Source of the DNA: an uncultured Campylobacter sp.
Lineage (GTDB): Bacteria; Campylobacterota; Campylobacteria; Campylobacterales; Campylobacteraceae
Assembly (NCBI GenBank): GCA_938041615.1
Contig: CALISV010000372.1
Span: 1-7,959 of the forward strand
Length of the DNA: 7,959 bases
Direction of reading: 5' to 3'
Both the position numbers and the translations under genes were made by a program. Each line of letters begins with the position of its first letter. Positions within the stretch are counted from its first letter, which is position 1. The notes beneath the pieces were generated by a model. That model searched no databases and was not told where the DNA came from. It saw only the letters and a program-made list of their open reading frames with translations. This document shows positions 1 to 7,959 of this stretch, piece by piece.

Positions 1-855
1 CTCGTCCGGAGCAGGCAAATACGCTACGACCGCATCAAGTAGCGGCTGAATGCCTTTGTTTTTAAACGCCGTTCCGCAAAGCATTGGCGTTATAGTCATT
101 CTTAAGCAGCCTGCTTTAATGCCCTTTTTGATCTCCTCTTCGCTTAGCTCCTCGCCTGAGAAAAATTTCTCCATCAAGCTATCGTCGGTTTCAGAAACCG
201 CTTCGATTAGCTTCGCGCGGTACTCTTCGGCTTTGTCTTTTACCTCTGCAGGGATTTCTATCTCTTTATAATCAGTCGGCTTTTTGTCGTCTTCCCAAAC
301 GTAAGCTTTCATCTTAACAAGATCGACCACGCCTCTAAAGTTATCCTCTGCGCCGATAGGAATTTGAATAGGCACCGGATTTGCTTTTAGGCGATTTCTG
401 ATTTGAGACTCGACGTTAAAGAAATTTGCGCCGATTCTGTCCATTTTGTTTACGAAAACGATTCTTGGGACGTGATATTTATTTGCTTGTCTCCAAACGG
501 TCTCAGACTGAGGCTGTACGCCGCCGACTGAGCAAAATACCGAAACAGCGCCGTCAAGAACGCGCATAGAACGCTCAACTTCGATAGTAAAGTCAACGTG
601 GCCCGGAGTGTCGATCAAATTTATCTGGTGATCTTTCCAAAAGCAAGTGGTCGCCGCAGACGTAATCGTAATGCCGCGCTCTTTTTCTTGCTCCATCCAG
701 TCCATCGTAGCAGCGCCGTCGTGAACCTCGCCTATCTTGTGGCTCATACCCGTAAAGAACAAAATTCTTTCGCTGGTCGTAGTTTTACCAGCATCGATGT
801 GAGCAGCGATACCGATGTTTCTAACCATATGTAAAGGGGTTTTTCTATCTGCCAT
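1..855 (-). CDS. fusA: Translation elongation factor G, 5' part (runs off the left edge)
   Basis: The first 285 codons of EF-G are visible; the family is about 690 residues, so domains II-V lie outside. EF-G is the cytoplasmic GTPase that drives tRNA-mRNA translocation on the ribosome and, with RRF, ribosome recycling. Reading from the ATG at 855-853, the GTPase motifs appear in order: P-loop AHIDAGKT (residues 18-25), switch I with RGITI (60-64), DTPGH (82-86) and NKMD (136-139). [10 protein letters not shown] segment, the G5 region, lies near the visible end. The G' insertion typical of EF-G falls between G4 and G5. The start is set by a strong GAGGAGG five bases upstream and by homology ([16 protein letters not shown]). 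The gene lies 12 bases after the rpsG stop, so it is the third gene of the str operon and very likely co-translated with rpsG. No frameshift is seen in the visible part. Identification is certain; only the 3' end is unknown. Confidence 0.98.
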   Translation of the reverse strand, partial: MADRKTPLHMVRNIGIAAHIDAGKTTTSERILFFTGMSHKIGEVHDGAATMDWMEQEKERGITITSAATTCFWKDHQINLIDTPGHVDFTIEVERSMRVLDGAVSVFCSVGGVQPQSETVWRQANKYHVPRIVFVNKMDRIGANFFNVESQIRNRLKANPVPIQIPIGAEDNFRGVVDLVKMKAYVWEDDKKPTDYKEIEIPAEVKDKAEEYRAKLIEAVSETDDSLMEKFFSGEELSEEEIKKGIKAGCLRMTITPMLCGTAFKNKGIQPLLDAVVAYLPAPDE

Positions 856-860
856 ACTAG

Positions 861-867
861 CCTCCTC
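861..867 (-). promoter_or_regulatory. Strong Shine-Dalgarno site of fusA
   Basis: The minus strand reads GAGGAGG, close to a perfect anti-16S match, filling most of the 12-base gap between the rpsG stop (870-868) and the fusA ATG (855-853). The spacer to the ATG is five bases. It fixes the fusA start and suits high expression of EF-G by ribosomes finishing rpsG. Confidence 0.85.
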
Positions 868-1350
<483 letters not shown>

Positions 1351-1371
1351 TCAAATTTTATAAATTTTACT

Positions 1372-1400
1372 CAAACCTATGCCGCTAATGGCATGGTCTG
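1372..1400 (-). promoter_or_regulatory. Hairpin in the rpsL-rpsG spacer (possible S7 autoregulatory element)
   Basis: On the minus-strand transcript, CAGACC-ATGCC pairs with GGCAT-GGTTTG around the loop ATTAGC. The stem is 11 bp with one bulged A and one G-U pair. No U-run follows, so it does not look like an intrinsic terminator. It sits between the rpsL stop (1416-1414) and the rpsG Shine-Dalgarno (1351-1345). In E. coli, S7 represses its own synthesis by binding the S12-S7 intercistronic RNA. A similar role here is inferred from position only; no match to the E. coli structure has been shown. Confidence 0.4.
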
Positions 1401-1413
1401 CGAACCTAAATTT

Positions 1414-1821
1414 TTATTTCTTTTTACCTGCTGCGGCTGCCGCTTGACCAGGTTTTGGACGTTTAGCGCCGTATTTTGAGCGAGAAACAGTTCTTTTCGC
1501 AACGCCTGCAGTATCAAGAGCGCCGCGTACGATGTGGTATTTAACGCCCGGTAAGTCCTTAACACGACCGCCGCGCACTAGCACGATGCTGTGTTCTTGT
1601 AGGTTGTGGCCTTCACCGCCGATATAGCTGATCACTTCAAATCCGCTTGTAAGCCTAACTTTGGCAACTTTTCTCAAAGCCGAGTTTGGTTTTTTAGGAG
1701 TCGTAGTATAGACCCTGGTGCAAACTCCTCTTCTTTGAGGACACTCTTTTAGCGCTGGAGATTTTGACTTAAAAGTCACTTTCTTGCGCTCTTTTCTGAC
1801 CAATTGATTAATGGTTGGCAC
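1414..1821 (-). CDS. rpsL: 30S ribosomal protein S12 (GTG start)
   Basis: A complete 135-residue S12, the decoding-centre protein of the 30S subunit that controls translational accuracy. The conserved core is intact: [20 protein letters not shown] (residues 27-46), the [12 protein letters not shown] segment, and [19 protein letters not shown]. Lys43 and Lys88, the classic streptomycin-resistance positions, are both the wild-type lysine, and so is Pro91, so the sequence predicts no S12-based streptomycin resistance. Asp89 is the residue methylthiolated by RimO in E. coli. The protein is about 11 residues longer than E. coli S12 because of a basic/alanine tail ending AAAAAGKKK; a tail of this kind occurs in Campylobacter S12. 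The start codon is GTG (plus-strand cac at 1819-1821), chosen because the universal PTINQLVRK begins right after it and AAAGGAAT lies just upstream. First gene of the rpsL-rpsG-fusA operon. Confidence 0.97.
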   Translation of the reverse strand: MPTINQLVRKERKKVTFKSKSPALKECPQRRGVCTRVYTTTPKKPNSALRKVAKVRLTSGFEVISYIGGEGHNLQEHSIVLVRGGRVKDLPGVKYHIVRGALDTAGVAKRTVSRSKYGAKRPKPGQAAAAAGKKK

Positions 1822-1825
1822 AGTA

Positions 1826-1833
1826 ATTCCTTT
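1826..1833 (-). promoter_or_regulatory. Shine-Dalgarno site that fixes the GTG start of rpsL
   Basis: The minus strand reads AAAGGAAT; AGGA ends six bases before the GTG at 1821-1819. The preceding in-frame codons (GGA, ATT, ACT) offer no ATG, so the GTG is the only sensible start. Confidence 0.75.
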
Positions 1834-1920
1834 CGACTAAATTTATTAAAAAGACTTGATTTTATTTAAATTTGGCTTAATATAAGGTAAATTTCATCTT
1901 TAACGCTGAATTTTATCGCG
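1834..1920 (-). promoter_or_regulatory. AT-rich leader, probable promoter region of the str operon
   Basis: This non-coding stretch separates the end of the doxX remnant from the rpsL ribosome-binding site. It is much richer in A and T than the flanking genes. It contains two possible -10 boxes on the minus strand: TATATT at 1884-1879 and TAAAAT at 1864-1859. Neither has a convincing -35 box, which is normal for sigma-70 promoters of Campylobacter, where AT-rich periodic sequence replaces the -35. No strong terminator is visible after doxX, only a weak six-base stem (TTAGCG with CGTTAA), so some read-through into rpsL is possible. The exact transcription start cannot be chosen from sequence alone. 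Confidence 0.35.
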
Positions 1921-2308
1921 CTAATCTTTTCTAATCGCGTACCTTCCGCTTCCGCTAAAGATAATGCAAAGCGATGAAGCGATGTAAAGATATAAAATTT
2001 CAGCCTTAAAGCCGCCGACGTTTGTAAGCTCCAGTAAATTTCCAAGTCCGTGATAGGCGTACATTATCGTTAGGCTCATGCCGATAACGAGCTGCTCCAA
2101 TCCTTGAAAATATCCCTAAAATTATCATTATCGGCGCAACAACCTCGCCTATATAGGAGCCGTAAGCCACAATCTCAGGCAAGCTGGCTTTTGTTAAAAT
2201 ACTTTTTACATCGCCTATGCCGTGTAAAATTTTTGCAAAGCTGTGCATAAAAAGACAGACACCAAGCCCTAGTCTCGCAAACAAGATTCCTAAATCAAAA
2301 TTTTTCAT
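1921..2308 (-). pseudogene. DoxX-family membrane protein gene, frameshifted
   Basis: The gene opens at ATG 2308-2306, with GGAG five bases upstream. It reads a DoxX-like N-terminus: first helix LGILFARLGLGVCLFMHSFA (residues 7-26), then IGEVVAPIMIILGIFSRIGA (53-72). After residue 72 or 73, near 2089-2092, the frame breaks, and the original frame continues with unrelated residues to a stop at 2008-2006. In the neighbouring frame, from about 2091 to the TAG at 1923-1921, the expected continuation is intact: third helix LVIGMSLTIMYAYHGL, then fourth helix ILYLYIASSLCIIFSG and the typical ending GSGRYAIRKD. Restoring the frame (two bases lost from a CTCTC-like run, or one base gained) gives about 128-129 residues and four membrane helices, normal for the family. 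DoxX proteins are small inner-membrane proteins, some linked to quinone or redox chemistry; the substrate here is unknown. The rest being undamaged points to a recent mutation, a sequencing error or, less likely, programmed frameshifting. The gene is not part of the flanking operons by function. Confidence 0.8.
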
Positions 2309-2340
2309 TTTTACTCCAAATTTTCAAATTTAAAGGATGG

Positions 2341-2346
2341 ATTTTA
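2341..2346 (-). promoter_or_regulatory. Possible -10 box for the DoxX-family gene
   Basis: The minus strand reads TAAAAT, within AGATAAAATCC, about 32 bases before the doxX ATG and downstream of the rpoC terminator hairpin. Position and base composition suit a Campylobacter sigma-70 promoter without a -35 box. It is a weak motif in AT-rich DNA. Confidence 0.25.
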
Positions 2347-2369
2347 TCTGATTAGGTTTAAAGCGAGGC

Positions 2370-2401
2370 AAAATTAAGCCCCGCCGAATTTAGCGAGGCT
2401 T
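2370..2401 (-). terminator. Probable intrinsic terminator of rpoBC
   Basis: On the minus-strand transcript AAGCCTCGC pairs with GCGGGGCTT (2401-2376), a nine-base GC-rich stem with one G-U pair, followed by AATTTT. The G-U pair would be a C-A mismatch in a plus-strand transcript, so the structure favours leftward transcription, as expected after rpoC. The U-run is short (four), so strength is uncertain. The octamer GCCTCGCT of the 5' arm recurs just downstream (2369-2362). Confidence 0.6.
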
Positions 2402-2402
2402 A

Positions 2403-2410
2403 GGGGGGGG
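2403..2410. repeat. Homopolymeric G8 tract (C8 on the transcribed strand) after rpoC
   Basis: Eight consecutive G on the plus strand lie six bases beyond the rpoC stop and directly before the terminator hairpin. Poly-G/C tracts of about this length or longer are the typical phase-variable repeats of Campylobacter genomes. Here the tract is outside coding sequence, so length change would not alter a protein. Confidence 0.9.
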
Positions 2411-2416
2411 TAAATT

Positions 2417-7959
<5,543 letters not shown>

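Noticed and set aside
1414..1821. Streptomycin-resistance mutation in rpsL
   Set aside because: Lys43, Lys88 and Pro91 are all wild type.
1819..1978. Terminator after the doxX remnant
   Set aside because: Only a weak six-base stem with one G-U pair and a long loop was found, with no U-run, so it is not reported as a feature.
2006..2308. An intact 100-residue protein
   Set aside because: Its last 27 or so residues are basic and unlike DoxX, while the true continuation lies in the neighbouring frame; it is a frameshift product.

Overview
This window is a housekeeping segment of a bacterial chromosome. Every gene I can support lies on the minus strand, so transcription runs from high to low coordinates: rpoB (3' part only), rpoC, a frameshifted DoxX-family membrane-protein gene, rpsL, rpsG and fusA (5' part only). 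The RpoC, S12, S7 and EF-G sequences look strongly like those of Campylobacter (Campylobacterota). The base composition is moderate rather than very AT-rich. I infer one of the more GC-rich Campylobacter species (the C. curvus / rectus / showae / concisus type), but I cannot name the species from this window.

Layout: rpoB enters at the right edge and ends at 6918. rpoC begins inside the end of rpoB, with an 8-nt overlap, and runs to 2417, encoding a 1502-residue beta' subunit. Just after the rpoC stop come a run of eight C (G8 on the plus strand) and a GC-rich hairpin that probably terminates the rpoBC transcript. The 2309-2416 gap also holds a possible promoter for the next gene. At 1921-2308 is a DoxX-like four-helix membrane-protein gene whose reading frame is broken near 2090; both halves are otherwise well preserved. 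A 99-base AT-rich gap (1822-1920) leads to rpsL, which starts with GTG. rpsG follows after a 75-base spacer that contains a hairpin, and fusA follows 12 bases after rpsG and runs off the left edge.

How the genes work together: rpoB and rpoC encode the two large RNA polymerase subunits. rpsL, rpsG and fusA form the str-type operon (30S proteins S12 and S7, and elongation factor G). Tight spacing, overlap and well-placed Shine-Dalgarno sites suggest coupled translation within each group. The DoxX gene is the only accessory gene. In Campylobacter jejuni NCTC 11168 this same rpoC-rpsL interval carries the L-fucose utilisation island (cj0480c-cj0490), so the gap appears to be a variable site between two conserved operons. 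I found no RNA gene, CRISPR array, insertion sequence or new multigene system. The points most worth a second look are the broken doxX gene, its position in a variable interval, the G8 tract beside the rpoC terminator, and the rpsL-rpsG hairpin.
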